Part shown: positions 1 to 9,450 of the stretch, piece by piece
Numbering within the stretch: the first letter of the stretch is position 1
How the letters are laid out: the number at the start of each line of letters is the position of its first letter
NCBI GenBank assembly: GCA_029556045.1
Contig: JAKQGS010000030.1
Location: forward strand, 1-22,930
DNA length: 22,930 bases
DNA from: Pseudomonadota bacterium
GTDB taxonomy: Bacteria > Bdellovibrionota > Oligoflexia > Oligoflexales > Oligoflexaceae
Direction: 5' to 3'
Notes under the pieces: generated by a model
Database searches by the model: none
What the model was told of the DNA's origin: nothing
Seen by the model: only the letters and a program-made list of their open reading frames with translations
Program-made: the position numbers and the translations under genes

Positions 1-774
1 CATATGAACCTGCACAAAACCTTCTGCATCCCCCACGGTGGTGGCGGACCCGGCGTTGGACCGATCGGCGTCAAGTCTCACCTGGCTCCCTATCTGCCCA
101 ATCATCCTGTTTTGAAAATGGGCGGTGATAAAGGGGTGGGAGCTGTTTCGGCTGCTCCCTGGGGCAGCGCCAGCATTCTCCCGATTTCCTGGATGTATAT
201 TCGTATGATGGGAGTGCAGGGTTTGACGGATGCCACCAAGATGGCGATCCTCAATGCCAACTACATGGCCAAACGCCTGGATGCTCACTATCCGGTGGTC
301 TACAAGGGTCATAAGGGTCTTGTGGCCCATGAGTGCATCGTGGATCTCAAGGGAATGAAAAAAACAGCTGGTGTTGAAGTGGACGACGTGGCCAAGCGCC
401 TGATCGATTACGGTTTCCACGCACCGACGGTATCATGGCCCGTTCCGGGAACCATGATGATCGAGCCCACCGAGAGTGAATCCAAGGATGAATTGGACCG
501 TTTCTGTGACGCGATGATTGCCATTAAACAGGAAGCCGATGACATTGCCGCCGGTAAGTATCCTAAGGACAATAACGTGCTGAAACACGCCCCTCATACC
601 GCCGATGTCATCAGCGGTGATGCGTGGGATCGTCCTTATCCCCGGCAGCTTGGTGCATTCCCCAAACCCTGGGTCAAAGAAAACAAGTTTTGGCCATTTG
701 TGGGACGCATCGACAACGCCTATGGGGATCGTAATCTGGTGTGCGCTTGCCCACCGGTGAGTGACTATCAGTAA
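1..774 (+). CDS. gcvPB: Glycine dehydrogenase (decarboxylating), C-terminal part (GcvP / GcvPB), 5' end outside the window
   Basis: This is the P-protein of the glycine cleavage system, a cytosolic PLP enzyme that decarboxylates glycine and passes the aminomethyl group to the lipoyl arm of GcvH. The frame is open from base 1, so the gene starts upstream; 257 residues are visible. The fragment opens at the PLP-binding region, reading [18 protein letters not shown]; Lys6 of the fragment is the expected Schiff-base lysine, followed by the glycine-rich loop. The end ([20 protein letters not shown], close to the stop) is the usual C-terminus of the family. I cannot tell whether this is a one-chain GcvP or the second subunit of a two-subunit enzyme (GcvPB), because the N-terminal half is missing; the symbol is provisional. 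It converges with rapZ and is followed by a hairpin terminator. Confidence 0.93.
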   Translation, partial: HMNLHKTFCIPHGGGGPGVGPIGVKSHLAPYLPNHPVLKMGGDKGVGAVSAAPWGSASILPISWMYIRMMGVQGLTDATKMAILNANYMAKRLDAHYPVVYKGHKGLVAHECIVDLKGMKKTAGVEVDDVAKRLIDYGFHAPTVSWPVPGTMMIEPTESESKDELDRFCDAMIAIKQEADDIAAGKYPKDNNVLKHAPHTADVISGDAWDRPYPRQLGAFPKPWVKENKFWPFVGRIDNAYGDRNLVCACPPVSDYQ

Positions 775-797
775 GTTTATTGAATGAGAGAAATTTT

Positions 798-830
798 GGG
801 GGAAGGTTAAAAGGACCTTCCCCTTTCTCG
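798..830 (+). terminator. Rho-independent terminator-like hairpin after gcvP
   Basis: A perfect 9-bp stem, GGGGAAGGT (799-807) and ACCTTCCCC (815-823), encloses a 7-base loop and is followed by TTTCT. It lies in the 72-base gap between two convergent genes. The T-tract favours the plus strand (gcvP). On the minus strand the stem is followed by AAAATTTC, so termination of the rapZ transcript there is less certain. Confidence 0.7.
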
Positions 831-846
831 TTGTCAGGCAATTGAC

Positions 847-1767
847 TCAGGATAGGATGGGCTTTTCCTCAACATGAACATCCCGATGCCACACGTTGAC
901 CACGACGTGGGGGATGTCTTGCTCTGCAATGGCGGCAGCCAAGCGCTCCGCCACAAAAACCGAGCGATGCCGCCCTCCGGTGCAACCAATCCCGATATGA
1001 TAATAATGACGCCCCTCGTTAAAATAGAGGGGGAGGGTAAAGATGTGTAAGTCCACGATGTGTTTTAGAAATTTTTCAAAATTTTCGTCGCTGGCAATAT
1101 AGTCCTGGATGGGTTTTTCCAGGCCGCTTTGACTTTTTAAGGTGGGATCAAAGTAGGGGTTTTTGAGAAACCGGGCGTCGAAAATGGTGTCTGCGGGTTT
1201 GAGTACCCCGTATTTAAAGCCAAAACTGGTGACCGATACGTAGAGACTGCGGCCAATCACCAGGCCTTCATAGCGCTGTTCGATGCAGCGTTTAAGAAAA
1301 TGCGGTGACCAAGTGGTGGTATCAAACACCGCATCCGCCGCCAATTCCACCGGTTCCAGCAGTTTTTGTTCCCGTCGGATGGCGGCAATAATACTTCCCC
1401 CCTCATCGATCAGGGGGTGCTTGCGACGGGCGGTGGAATAACGATCCATCAGGACGTCTTCGTTGCCCTTGATAAAGAGTACATCCACGTTCATGTATTT
1501 ACTGATGCGGTTTTTAATGTCATGAAAGCGATCCGCAAACGAAGGGTCACGAATGTCCATGCCTAAAGCAAACCGCCGGTTGGGGAGATTAGCTTTGACG
1601 AAAAATCGAATCACCTTATCCACCACATCGGTGGGCAGGTTGTCGATGCAGTAGAAAGATATATCCTCAAGGGCACGGATCGCCACCGACTTACCGGCAC
1701 CGGATAACCCAGAAACAATCACCAACAGCGGCTTGTTCGTGGGGGTTGGCTCCTGTGTCAGGGACAT
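847..1767 (-). CDS. rapZ: RapZ/YvcJ-family nucleotide-binding protein (RNase adapter family)
   Basis: This is a P-loop protein of the RapZ/YvcJ family, 306 residues, slightly longer than E. coli RapZ (284). Walker A is GLSGAGKS at residues 20-27; the family-typical CIDNLP follows at 40-45. The C-terminal domain carries the conserved GCTGGRHRSV at 261-270. In enterobacteria RapZ guides RNase E to the small RNA GlmZ and so controls GlmS (glucosamine-6-phosphate supply for envelope precursors). Whether that role holds here is unknown, since the GlmY/GlmZ RNAs are not general. The ATG at 1767 lies 9 bases after the rpoN stop, with AAGGA in the rpoN stop region as ribosome site, so it is probably the last gene of the rpoN operon. 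The first 12 residues before the beta strand are a poorly conserved extension. ptsN and hpf, often found between rpoN and rapZ, are absent. Confidence 0.93.
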   Translation of the reverse strand: MSLTQEPTPTNKPLLVIVSGLSGAGKSVAIRALEDISFYCIDNLPTDVVDKVIRFFVKANLPNRRFALGMDIRDPSFADRFHDIKNRISKYMNVDVLFIKGNEDVLMDRYSTARRKHPLIDEGGSIIAAIRREQKLLEPVELAADAVFDTTTWSPHFLKRCIEQRYEGLVIGRSLYVSVTSFGFKYGVLKPADTIFDARFLKNPYFDPTLKSQSGLEKPIQDYIASDENFEKFLKHIVDLHIFTLPLYFNEGRHYYHIGIGCTGGRHRSVFVAERLAAAIAEQDIPHVVVNVWHRDVHVEEKPILS

Positions 1768-1776
1768 GAACGATCC

Positions 1777-3243
1777 TTAAAACAGTTTTTTGCGTTTGCT
1801 GGATGGGAGGATATTGAGCTGTTCGCGGTATTTGGCCACCGTGCGCCGGGCCAGATTGATGCCACGCTCTTCGAGAATTTCCACGATTTTTTGATCTGCC
1901 AACGGTCGTTTCGGATCCTCCGCTTTGACCATATCATTGATCATCTTTTTCACCGACGCGCTGGCCATGCTGTCGCCATCGGCGCGCGCAACTGAACTGT
2001 TGAAAAAATACTTCAGCTCAAAAATACCCCATGGGGTATGGATGTATTTGTTATTGGTCACCCGGCTGATGGTGGACTCATGCATGCCGATGTCTTCGGC
2101 TACATCCTTGAGGATCATAGGCTTGAGGTATTCCACCCCATGATCAAAAAAGTCCTTCTGCCTCTGCACGATGGTCTCTGTAACCCGAAAGATCGTGCGC
2201 TGACGCTGCTGGATGCTTTTGATGAGCCAGCTGGCGGCTTTGATTTTGTCCTGGATGTATTCCTTCTCTTTGCCATCCTTTTCCAGCTTAGCCAGCATGT
2301 TTTCATACATTTTATTGACTTTGAGCTGGGGCAATCCCTCATCATTTAACGAGACCACCCATTCACCCGATACTTTGAAAACATAGACGTCCGGCACCAC
2401 GTACTGGGTGGTATCCCCCCCAAATTGCCGTCCGGGCACCGGCTCCAGCTCCGCCACGATGTGAACGTTTTCAATCACCTTTTCCATGGGGATCTTGAGA
2501 GCTTTGGCTATCGCCGGAAAATTGCGGGTTTCCAAATCGTGCAGATGGTGTTCCACGATTTTTTCCACAATGCCGTTCTTCAGGTGATTGTTGCGCAATT
2601 GCAGATGCAGGCATTCTTTGAGATCCCGTGCCCCCACACCGTTGGGGTCCAGTCTTTGAATCACATCCAAAACGTCTTCAATAGCATCAACGGAAACATT
2701 CTCCGACTTGGATAACTCCTCAGTGGAGATGGTGAGATAGCCCCGGTCATCGATATTACCGATGATAGATGTGGCGATTTCCTTTTCCTTGTCTTCAAGA
2801 TCCAACTCACCAATCTGCATCATCAGGTAATCGTTGAGAGACTTGGCTTTGGTGACTATATTTTCGTAGTTGGGAAATTCTTCATCCCTGCGGTTTTGGG
2901 TGGATGAGAGCGGTGGGGCGGTATCCTGCTGACGGGAATAAGACTCCCAATCCATATCGTTTGGTTTGTCATCGGAAACACGGTCCATAAGATTGCTGGC
3001 GGACTCCATGTGCTCATTGACAACTTCCGCCTCAGTGCGCTCCCGCTCCCGTTCGACTTGAATACGCTCTTCCGCTGACTCGGAAACACCCTCCTCCAGG
3101 ACTGGGTTTTCCGCCAGCTGCTCCGCCACGAATTCCTGAAGTTCCATGCGGGAAAGCTGTAATAGTTTAATCGCTTGCTGCAACTGCGGCGTCATCAGCA
3201 GTTGCTGGGAAAGCTTTAACGATTGTTTTAAATTGAGTGCCAT
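1777..3243 (-). CDS. rpoN: RNA polymerase sigma-54 factor RpoN
   Basis: Sigma-54 directs RNA polymerase to -24/-12 promoters and needs AAA+ enhancer-binding activators to open them. At 488 residues it is full length. Region I is the glutamine/leucine-rich start (LSQQLLMTPQLQQAIKLLQL), which contacts activator and the -12 element. An acidic, low-conservation region II follows at about 50-130. The core-binding and DNA-binding regions fill the rest, ending in the RpoN box ARRTVAKYRE at 465-474, which reads the -24 element. The ATG at 3243 is preceded by AGGGACGG. It lies 97 bases downstream of lptB and 9 bases upstream of rapZ. The lptB-rpoN gap contains a plausible sigma-70-type promoter, so rpoN may be expressed both from read-through and on its own. 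The lptB-rpoN adjacency is a classical proteobacterial arrangement. Confidence 0.97.
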   Translation of the reverse strand: MALNLKQSLKLSQQLLMTPQLQQAIKLLQLSRMELQEFVAEQLAENPVLEEGVSESAEERIQVERERERTEAEVVNEHMESASNLMDRVSDDKPNDMDWESYSRQQDTAPPLSSTQNRRDEEFPNYENIVTKAKSLNDYLMMQIGELDLEDKEKEIATSIIGNIDDRGYLTISTEELSKSENVSVDAIEDVLDVIQRLDPNGVGARDLKECLHLQLRNNHLKNGIVEKIVEHHLHDLETRNFPAIAKALKIPMEKVIENVHIVAELEPVPGRQFGGDTTQYVVPDVYVFKVSGEWVVSLNDEGLPQLKVNKMYENMLAKLEKDGKEKEYIQDKIKAASWLIKSIQQRQRTIFRVTETIVQRQKDFFDHGVEYLKPMILKDVAEDIGMHESTISRVTNNKYIHTPWGIFELKYFFNSSVARADGDSMASASVKKMINDMVKAEDPKRPLADQKIVEILEERGINLARRTVAKYREQLNILPSSKRKKLF

Positions 3244-3287
3244 ACCGTCCCTAGCGTTTCGTCACGCATTGAAAGATCACGTCTCTT

Positions 3288-3316
3288 ATTTTAAGTCGAC
3301 CTCACGAAATATGCAA
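3288..3316 (-). promoter_or_regulatory. Possible sigma-70-type promoter upstream of rpoN
   Basis: On the minus strand a -10-like TAAAAT (3293-3288, 5 of 6 to TATAAT) lies 17 bases downstream of a weak -35-like TTGCAT (3316-3311, 3 of 6). It sits in the 97-base gap between lptB and rpoN, about 45 bases before the rpoN ATG. The spacing is ideal but the -35 match is poor, so this is tentative. Confidence 0.3.
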
Positions 3317-3340
3317 AAGTATGTGCAAAAAATATTCCAA

Positions 3341-4087
3341 TCACATGCGAAAGTGTTCTCCCAGATACACATCCCGCACCAATTGGTTATTGGCAATCTC
3401 AGTAGGAGAACCGTGTGCGACGATTTTGCCACCAGTGAGAATATAAGCTGACTCGCAGCTCCCCAAGGTTTCCCTGACATTATGGTCGGTAATTAAAACT
3501 CCAAGACCGTCCTCTTCCTTGAGTTTGGCAATAATCCCCTGAATTTCCTGAACCGTAACAGGATCTACCCCCGCAAACGGTTCATCCAGCAGCAAAAATC
3601 GAGGCCGCGTGATCAGGGCCCGGGCAATTTCCACCCGCCGTCGTTCACCGCCGGAGAGGGCAGCTCCCATCGATTTGGCAATATGAGTGATCTGGAATTT
3701 ATTCAGTAGTTCATCCAGCATCTCACGCCGAGCATGGCCCTTTACCCCCGCCACTTCCATAATGGCAATCAGATTATCCTCAACGGACAAGCGCCGGAAA
3801 ATCGACATGTTCTGCGGCAGATAACTGATACCGCGGCGAGCCCGAATGTGCATGGGCAGCCCAGTGATATCTTCATCCCCCAGTGTCACTGTACCGGAAT
3901 TAGGAAAGAGCAGACCCACCACCATATAAAAACTGGTGGTTTTGCCGGCACCGTTGGGTCCCAAAAGGCCCACAACCTCACCGGTGCGCACCTCAAACGA
4001 CACCGACTTAACCACTTCGCGGTTTTTAAATGACTTATTTAATCCATTGGCCCTGAGACTCAGTGTCCCTGTATTTGCAGGTGTCAT
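3341..4087 (-). CDS. lptB: LPS export ABC transporter ATP-binding protein LptB
   Basis: LptB is the cytoplasmic ATPase that works with LptF and LptG to pull lipopolysaccharide out of the inner membrane and onto the LptC-LptA bridge. It is 248 residues, the usual length. Visible motifs in order: Walker A GPNGAGKT (43-50), Q-loop Gln92, ABC signature LSGGE (144-148), Walker B FLLLDE with catalytic Glu169, D-loop near 173-176, and the switch His202. The [10 protein letters not shown] after the signature and FAGVDP are typical of LptB rather than LivF/LivG. The ATG at 4087 is one base after the lptA stop, implying coupled translation. lptF, lptG and lptD are not in this window. Confidence 0.97.
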   Translation of the reverse strand: MTPANTGTLSLRANGLNKSFKNREVVKSVSFEVRTGEVVGLLGPNGAGKTTSFYMVVGLLFPNSGTVTLGDEDITGLPMHIRARRGISYLPQNMSIFRRLSVEDNLIAIMEVAGVKGHARREMLDELLNKFQITHIAKSMGAALSGGERRRVEIARALITRPRFLLLDEPFAGVDPVTVQEIQGIIAKLKEEDGLGVLITDHNVRETLGSCESAYILTGGKIVAHGSPTEIANNQLVRDVYLGEHFRM

Positions 4088-4088
4088 A

Positions 4089-4796
4089 TCAGTGATTTTT
4101 TCCTTTGCCCTGGACTTCTTCCGGCTTCACCACACCCTCAGCCCGATCCACGGTAATAATGCCGCTATCCACATCATAGGTGATCTGTTTGCCTTTGATG
4201 AGGTGACCACCCTTCCAGAGACGGGCATTGCCCACCAGGGTGATGGTGCGCTTAGCATTGATAAAATAAGCACGATCACCGCGAGCCGAAACCTTTTCTT
4301 CAGGGTGTTCGGAAAAATTGGAGACCCGCACATTACCGTTGATTTCCACCCGATCCACATTATGATCGGCTCCTTCTTCTGCCAGCAGGACTTTCGCCTC
4401 GTCCGCCTGCAAACGTAATTGATCCTGAGAAATCACCACGTTTTGATTCAGTTGAATCACCCGACCATTTTTGGAATAGGTAGACTTACCGTCGCTTTTC
4501 AAGGAGATCGGTGATTTACCGCTATTTTTCTTTTTGGAAGTGGACGACTTTTTTGTTGTGGGTGCTCCGGAGATTGGGGCGGGGGATGCTGGTTTGTCGT
4601 CCCCTTTGATGGTGGAGGAAGGTGTTTCTACGCCGTCCCCTGGCCGCTTTTCCGCATCCGAAGTAGCTTTACCCGGTGTTGTTGGCACACCGGGAAGGGT
4701 GGAAGGGAGTTGATCAGGATCATCCACCATGTCCGCAAGAGCCAAAGGAGACCAGAAGCTCAGCACACAAACGATCAACCGAATTCTATTTGCCAT
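4089..4796 (-). CDS. lptA: LptA, periplasmic lipopolysaccharide transport bridge protein (OstA-like) with long linker
   Basis: LptA forms the periplasmic beta-jellyroll filament that carries LPS from LptC to LptD. I start it at the ATG at 4796, which gives a 235-residue protein with a clear signal peptide ([14 protein letters not shown]..., probable cleavage after ALA at residue 21). An open frame continues 57 codons upstream, but those residues are not signal-like and overlap most of the lptC 3' end, so I reject them. After the signal comes an unusual spacer of about 75 residues (22-98) rich in Pro, Ser, Thr, Lys and Gly. The OstA/LptA domain then runs from about 99 to 225, with repeating strands such as [19 protein letters not shown] and [13 protein letters not shown]. 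coli LptA is 185 residues and lacks such a spacer. The start overlaps the end of lptC by 11 bases, and no strong ribosome site is visible, so translation is probably coupled. Confidence 0.88.
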   Translation of the reverse strand: MANRIRLIVCVLSFWSPLALADMVDDPDQLPSTLPGVPTTPGKATSDAEKRPGDGVETPSSTIKGDDKPASPAPISGAPTTKKSSTSKKKNSGKSPISLKSDGKSTYSKNGRVIQLNQNVVISQDQLRLQADEAKVLLAEEGADHNVDRVEINGNVRVSNFSEHPEEKVSARGDRAYFINAKRTITLVGNARLWKGGHLIKGKQITYDVDSGIITVDRAEGVVKPEEVQGKGKNH

Positions 4797-5382
4797 GAGG
4801 GATGCCGTCACTTTGTAAGGTTCCTTCAATTGGGCCAGCAATTGTGAGTGTTTCATTTTTAAGTTCGTAGGTAAACCCACGAGTACCCGCAAAAGTTCCT
4901 TTGTTGCCCTCCAAACGCACCGGCTGGTCGGAGTGCAGCAGTTGATTTTTGTCCAGGTACTCCGCATATTCCGTCAACAGGATATTGCCCATTGAACCAA
5001 TCCGCACATTATTCTCCAGCTCAGATTTAACGATGGTGCCATCCTTCATGAGTCCGGTCACCCCTTTCGCCTTAAATTCCACCCGCGCTGCCTCGCAAAG
5101 GGCATATTCCCGCTTTTTGCCGCTGTTGCGCAAAAAGCTGATATTGCCATACAGCTCCAGATCGTTAGGCTCGTTAAATTGCGCCACCTTGCCGGACAAA
5201 GTTGCCGTTACCGCATGACGATTGTATTTATAGACAGTAAATCCTTCCAGGGTAACCAGGGCAAGACCTTTGGTCTGCTTTTGCACCTGCTCCCGCAAAG
5301 AACGATCATCCCGCATGATAAAAATCACAGCGGAAAGACCAGTCAGGATCAAAAACAGGACGATGATGATATTTTTTCCCAA
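4786..5382 (-). CDS. lptC: LptC, inner-membrane anchored LPS transport protein
   Basis: LptC takes LPS from the LptB2FG transporter and hands it to LptA. The 198-residue product starts with a single membrane helix (about residues 4-23, GKNIIIVLFLILTGLSAVIF) followed by a periplasmic domain of beta strands of the LptC/OstA type (YKYNRHAVTATLSGKVAQF, NDLELYGNI, VRIGSMGNILLTEYAEYL). LptC sequences are poorly conserved; the call rests on length, anchor, strand pattern and position directly before lptA and lptB. The start codon is TTG at 5382: an in-frame TAA lies three codons upstream, the next internal Met would remove the membrane helix, and GAGGA sits 9 bases before the TTG. It follows kdsD by 45 bases. 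Confidence 0.85.
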   Translation of the reverse strand: MGKNIIIVLFLILTGLSAVIFIMRDDRSLREQVQKQTKGLALVTLEGFTVYKYNRHAVTATLSGKVAQFNEPNDLELYGNISFLRNSGKKREYALCEAARVEFKAKGVTGLMKDGTIVKSELENNVRIGSMGNILLTEYAEYLDKNQLLHSDQPVRLEGNKGTFAGTRGFTYELKNETLTIAGPIEGTLQSDGIPHGK

Positions 5383-5427
5383 AGCTACTTATCCTCTTTA
5401 GAAACGCTTTGAGATTTTATCGAATTT

Positions 5428-6405
5428 TTAGATAATTTTCGCTGCCAAAAGGTCGTACATGCGCACCAGACCGGCGGGTTTGTTCCGGTTATCCACTGTA
5501 ATAAGGGAAGTTATACTATGTTTTTCCATAATCCGAAAAGCGTCCAGCGCCAAAGCGGAATCTGGGATGGTTTTGGGATTTTTAGACATCAGGTCGCCTG
5601 CTTGTTTTTTAAACAGACCCCCCTCCAATGTCTTCATGGCACGACGTAAGTCCCCATCGGTGATCACTCCCAGGAGATCACCTTGATCAGAAAGAACGGT
5701 GGCAATGCCATAGTTGTTCTGGGTAATTCGCTGAAGAATCGTATGAACATCATCTTCAGGGCGCAATGGACTCAGATCCCGGCGCATCACATCGGCAACC
5801 AATAGCAGTTTGCGCCCCAAACTTCCTTCCGGGTGATATTGAGCAAAATCCCGTTCCTGGAAACCCCGGGCCTTCATCAGGCTGACCGCCAGGGCATCAC
5901 CAATGGCCAAGGCCACCGTTGTGGAATTGGTGGGCGCCAGATTGAGGGGACAGGCCTCCCGTTCGATGGATCCATCGATCTTATAATCAGAAAGCTGCGA
6001 CAAGGAGCTTTCCCGCTTACCTGTGATAGATATGACTTTCACTCCCTGACGACGGGCAAACTTGGCCACCTCCAGCACTTCGCGGGTTTCGCCACCAAAG
6101 CCAATAGCCAGCAATATATCGCGGGATTCCAGCATTCCAGAATCCCCATGCAGGGCTTCGGAGGGGTGCATAAAAAAAGACGATGTGCCGGTGCTGGCAA
6201 AAGTGGCAGCGATCTTCCGGGCAATATGCCCCGATTTTCCCATGCCGGTCAGAACGACTTTGCCAGAACAGCCAAGAATGGCCTCAACCGCGCCTGAAAA
6301 TTCCTGATCTAAAAGGGATGCCGTGCGCAGAAGGCTTTGTCCTTCGGATCGCATAGCCTCCTGCCCCCAGGCAATAATATCGGCTGCGGAGGTTTTCGCG
6401 GTCAT
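5428..6405 (-). CDS. kdsD: Arabinose-5-phosphate isomerase KdsD/KpsF
   Basis: This enzyme interconverts ribulose 5-phosphate and arabinose 5-phosphate, the first step towards Kdo, the inner-core sugar of LPS. At 325 residues it has the full family architecture. An N-terminal SIS sugar-isomerase domain (about 35-180) carries TGMGKSGHIARKIAATFAS (53-71), HPSEALHGD (80-88) and the LAPTNSTT segment, followed by the conserved YHPEGSLGRKLL. Two CBS domains then run from about 205 to the end (VADVMRRD..., DLMSKNPKTIPDS...). The ATG at 6405 is one base after the pyrG stop, so the pair is translationally linked. Both genes feed Kdo use: pyrG makes the CTP needed for CMP-Kdo. kdsA and kdsC, often adjacent, are not here. 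The symbol could equally be kpsF if another copy serves capsule; the lpt context favours kdsD. Confidence 0.93.
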   Translation of the reverse strand: MTAKTSAADIIAWGQEAMRSEGQSLLRTASLLDQEFSGAVEAILGCSGKVVLTGMGKSGHIARKIAATFASTGTSSFFMHPSEALHGDSGMLESRDILLAIGFGGETREVLEVAKFARRQGVKVISITGKRESSLSQLSDYKIDGSIEREACPLNLAPTNSTTVALAIGDALAVSLMKARGFQERDFAQYHPEGSLGRKLLLVADVMRRDLSPLRPEDDVHTILQRITQNNYGIATVLSDQGDLLGVITDGDLRRAMKTLEGGLFKKQAGDLMSKNPKTIPDSALALDAFRIMEKHSITSLITVDNRNKPAGLVRMYDLLAAKII

Positions 6406-6406
6406 T

Positions 6407-8243
<1,837 letters not shown>

Positions 8244-9437
8244 ATGACACTTCAACGGCCCATTTCAGCGATTGCCCGCCGTGCTGCCCTTTGTGCAGTA
8301 TTGGCAGTATTTACCGTGGTTTCAGCCAGCTGCAAGTCACGAAACAAAAAACCCCACTCACAGCTGGACACCAACGCCGCCAATTTGATTGTAGCCTCCT
8401 CGGTGGTCTTTCAGCGAAAGACCGATCGCGTCAGCGGGACCCTGAAATTCAAGACAAAAGTACCAATTCTTTGCCAAATTCAATACTGGACCAAAGATGA
8501 ATCGACCCCACCGGACGAAGGAGCACCGCTTTCGAGGCCCTGCTCCCACACTCAGGCGCAAACCGACGTGGAAGAAACCCTGACGGAGCTGCAAATCAAC
8601 GGCACCTACGTGTTTAAAGTCCTGCTATGGATGCCCCAGTTAGGCAAGGGAGCCATGAAATATTTTACGATTCACGAAGACGGTGGTGATGACAATCGAG
8701 TCACCAACGAAATGCTGGTGGCCAAGACCCTGTTACCGCAAAACACCACAGAGATACTTCACTATAAATTCCCAACCACGACCAATGTGCTCAATATTAA
8801 AAAATCAGTTGAAATTACCTCTGGATGCCAGGAAAAACCACCTGCTTCCCTGGAAACTTATAGTCAGGCCCAGGATTCAAACTACTTGGAATCCCTGTCG
8901 CTACGTGGGTTTGCCAGCGCCACCGCTGCACCACATCCCTCTTATCCGGGACGGATGATGGCGTTTTACGAATTTCTTGAGCGAGATCAAATCTGGGAGT
9001 GGGACTTCAAGTGGAAAAATTCCCCCTTCTATTTTGCTACCAAGGCACCTCCCTATCTCGACAGCATCTCCATGACTTCTGGCACAGCCGAACCGGTGCG
9101 CCTTCGTAACAAGGGACTGGCAACTCAGGTCACCACTCACCCGGTGGGTAGGGATACCTTGAAGTGGGAGTGGGTTGGCAAAAACGCCTCCAATCTCAGT
9201 TATTTGAACATAATAATTGCCGAGAAATCCGGCGAGCCAAAGCTGTTTTGTTCTTTTGATGGGCGAACCGGCAAAGCAGAAATCGGCAAAGAGTGGATAG
9301 ACAAGCTCCCGGCCGGTGAACTGGAAATGACGGCGGTGATGGATTCAACTCAGATTTATAGCCAGCAAAATCCAAATTTTCCCATTTGGCTCCTAAAAAC
9401 CCACGACTGGCGTTTTGCCTATATTTCACTTCAGTAA
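8244..9437 (+). CDS. Secreted lipoprotein-like protein of unknown function
   Basis: I do not recognise a named family. The 397-residue product has a basic N-terminus (RR at 12-13), a hydrophobic stretch (about 14-28) and VVSASCKS, with Cys30 as candidate lipidated residue. The lipobox is imperfect, with Ser instead of a branched residue at -3, so cleavage by signal peptidase I after VSA is also possible. A beta-rich segment at about 45-145 (VSGTLKFKTKVPILCQIQYW ... INGTYVFKVLLW) looks fibronectin-III-like. The C-terminal part (about 310-397) has a strand pattern with LFCSFDGRTGKAEIG then a LPAGELEMTAV strand, resembling Ig-like modules seen in myxobacterial and bdellovibrio lipoproteins; this comparison is from memory. 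I choose the ATG at 8244, preceded by AAGG six bases upstream, over the TTG at 8223. The stop codon is embedded in the ribosome-site region of the next gene, 13 bases ahead, so the two form an operon. Confidence 0.82.
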   Translation: MTLQRPISAIARRAALCAVLAVFTVVSASCKSRNKKPHSQLDTNAANLIVASSVVFQRKTDRVSGTLKFKTKVPILCQIQYWTKDESTPPDEGAPLSRPCSHTQAQTDVEETLTELQINGTYVFKVLLWMPQLGKGAMKYFTIHEDGGDDNRVTNEMLVAKTLLPQNTTEILHYKFPTTTNVLNIKKSVEITSGCQEKPPASLETYSQAQDSNYLESLSLRGFASATAAPHPSYPGRMMAFYEFLERDQIWEWDFKWKNSPFYFATKAPPYLDSISMTSGTAEPVRLRNKGLATQVTTHPVGRDTLKWEWVGKNASNLSYLNIIIAEKSGEPKLFCSFDGRTGKAEIGKEWIDKLPAGELEMTAVMDSTQIYSQQNPNFPIWLLKTHDWRFAYISLQ

Positions 9438-9443
9438 AGGTGA
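9437..9443 (+). promoter_or_regulatory. Ribosome binding site deciding the GTG start at 9451
   Basis: AAGGTGA lies 7 bases before GTG at 9451 and overlaps the last base of the preceding stop codon. It supports the GTG start, which places the signal peptide at the N-terminus, over an upstream TTG at 9415 that lies inside the previous gene. Confidence 0.75.
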
Positions 9444-9450
9444 ACCAAAC

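Noticed and set aside
4797..4967. 57-codon upstream extension of lptA
   Set aside because: It overlaps lptC almost entirely and would bury a clear signal peptide inside the protein; the ATG at 4796 fits better.
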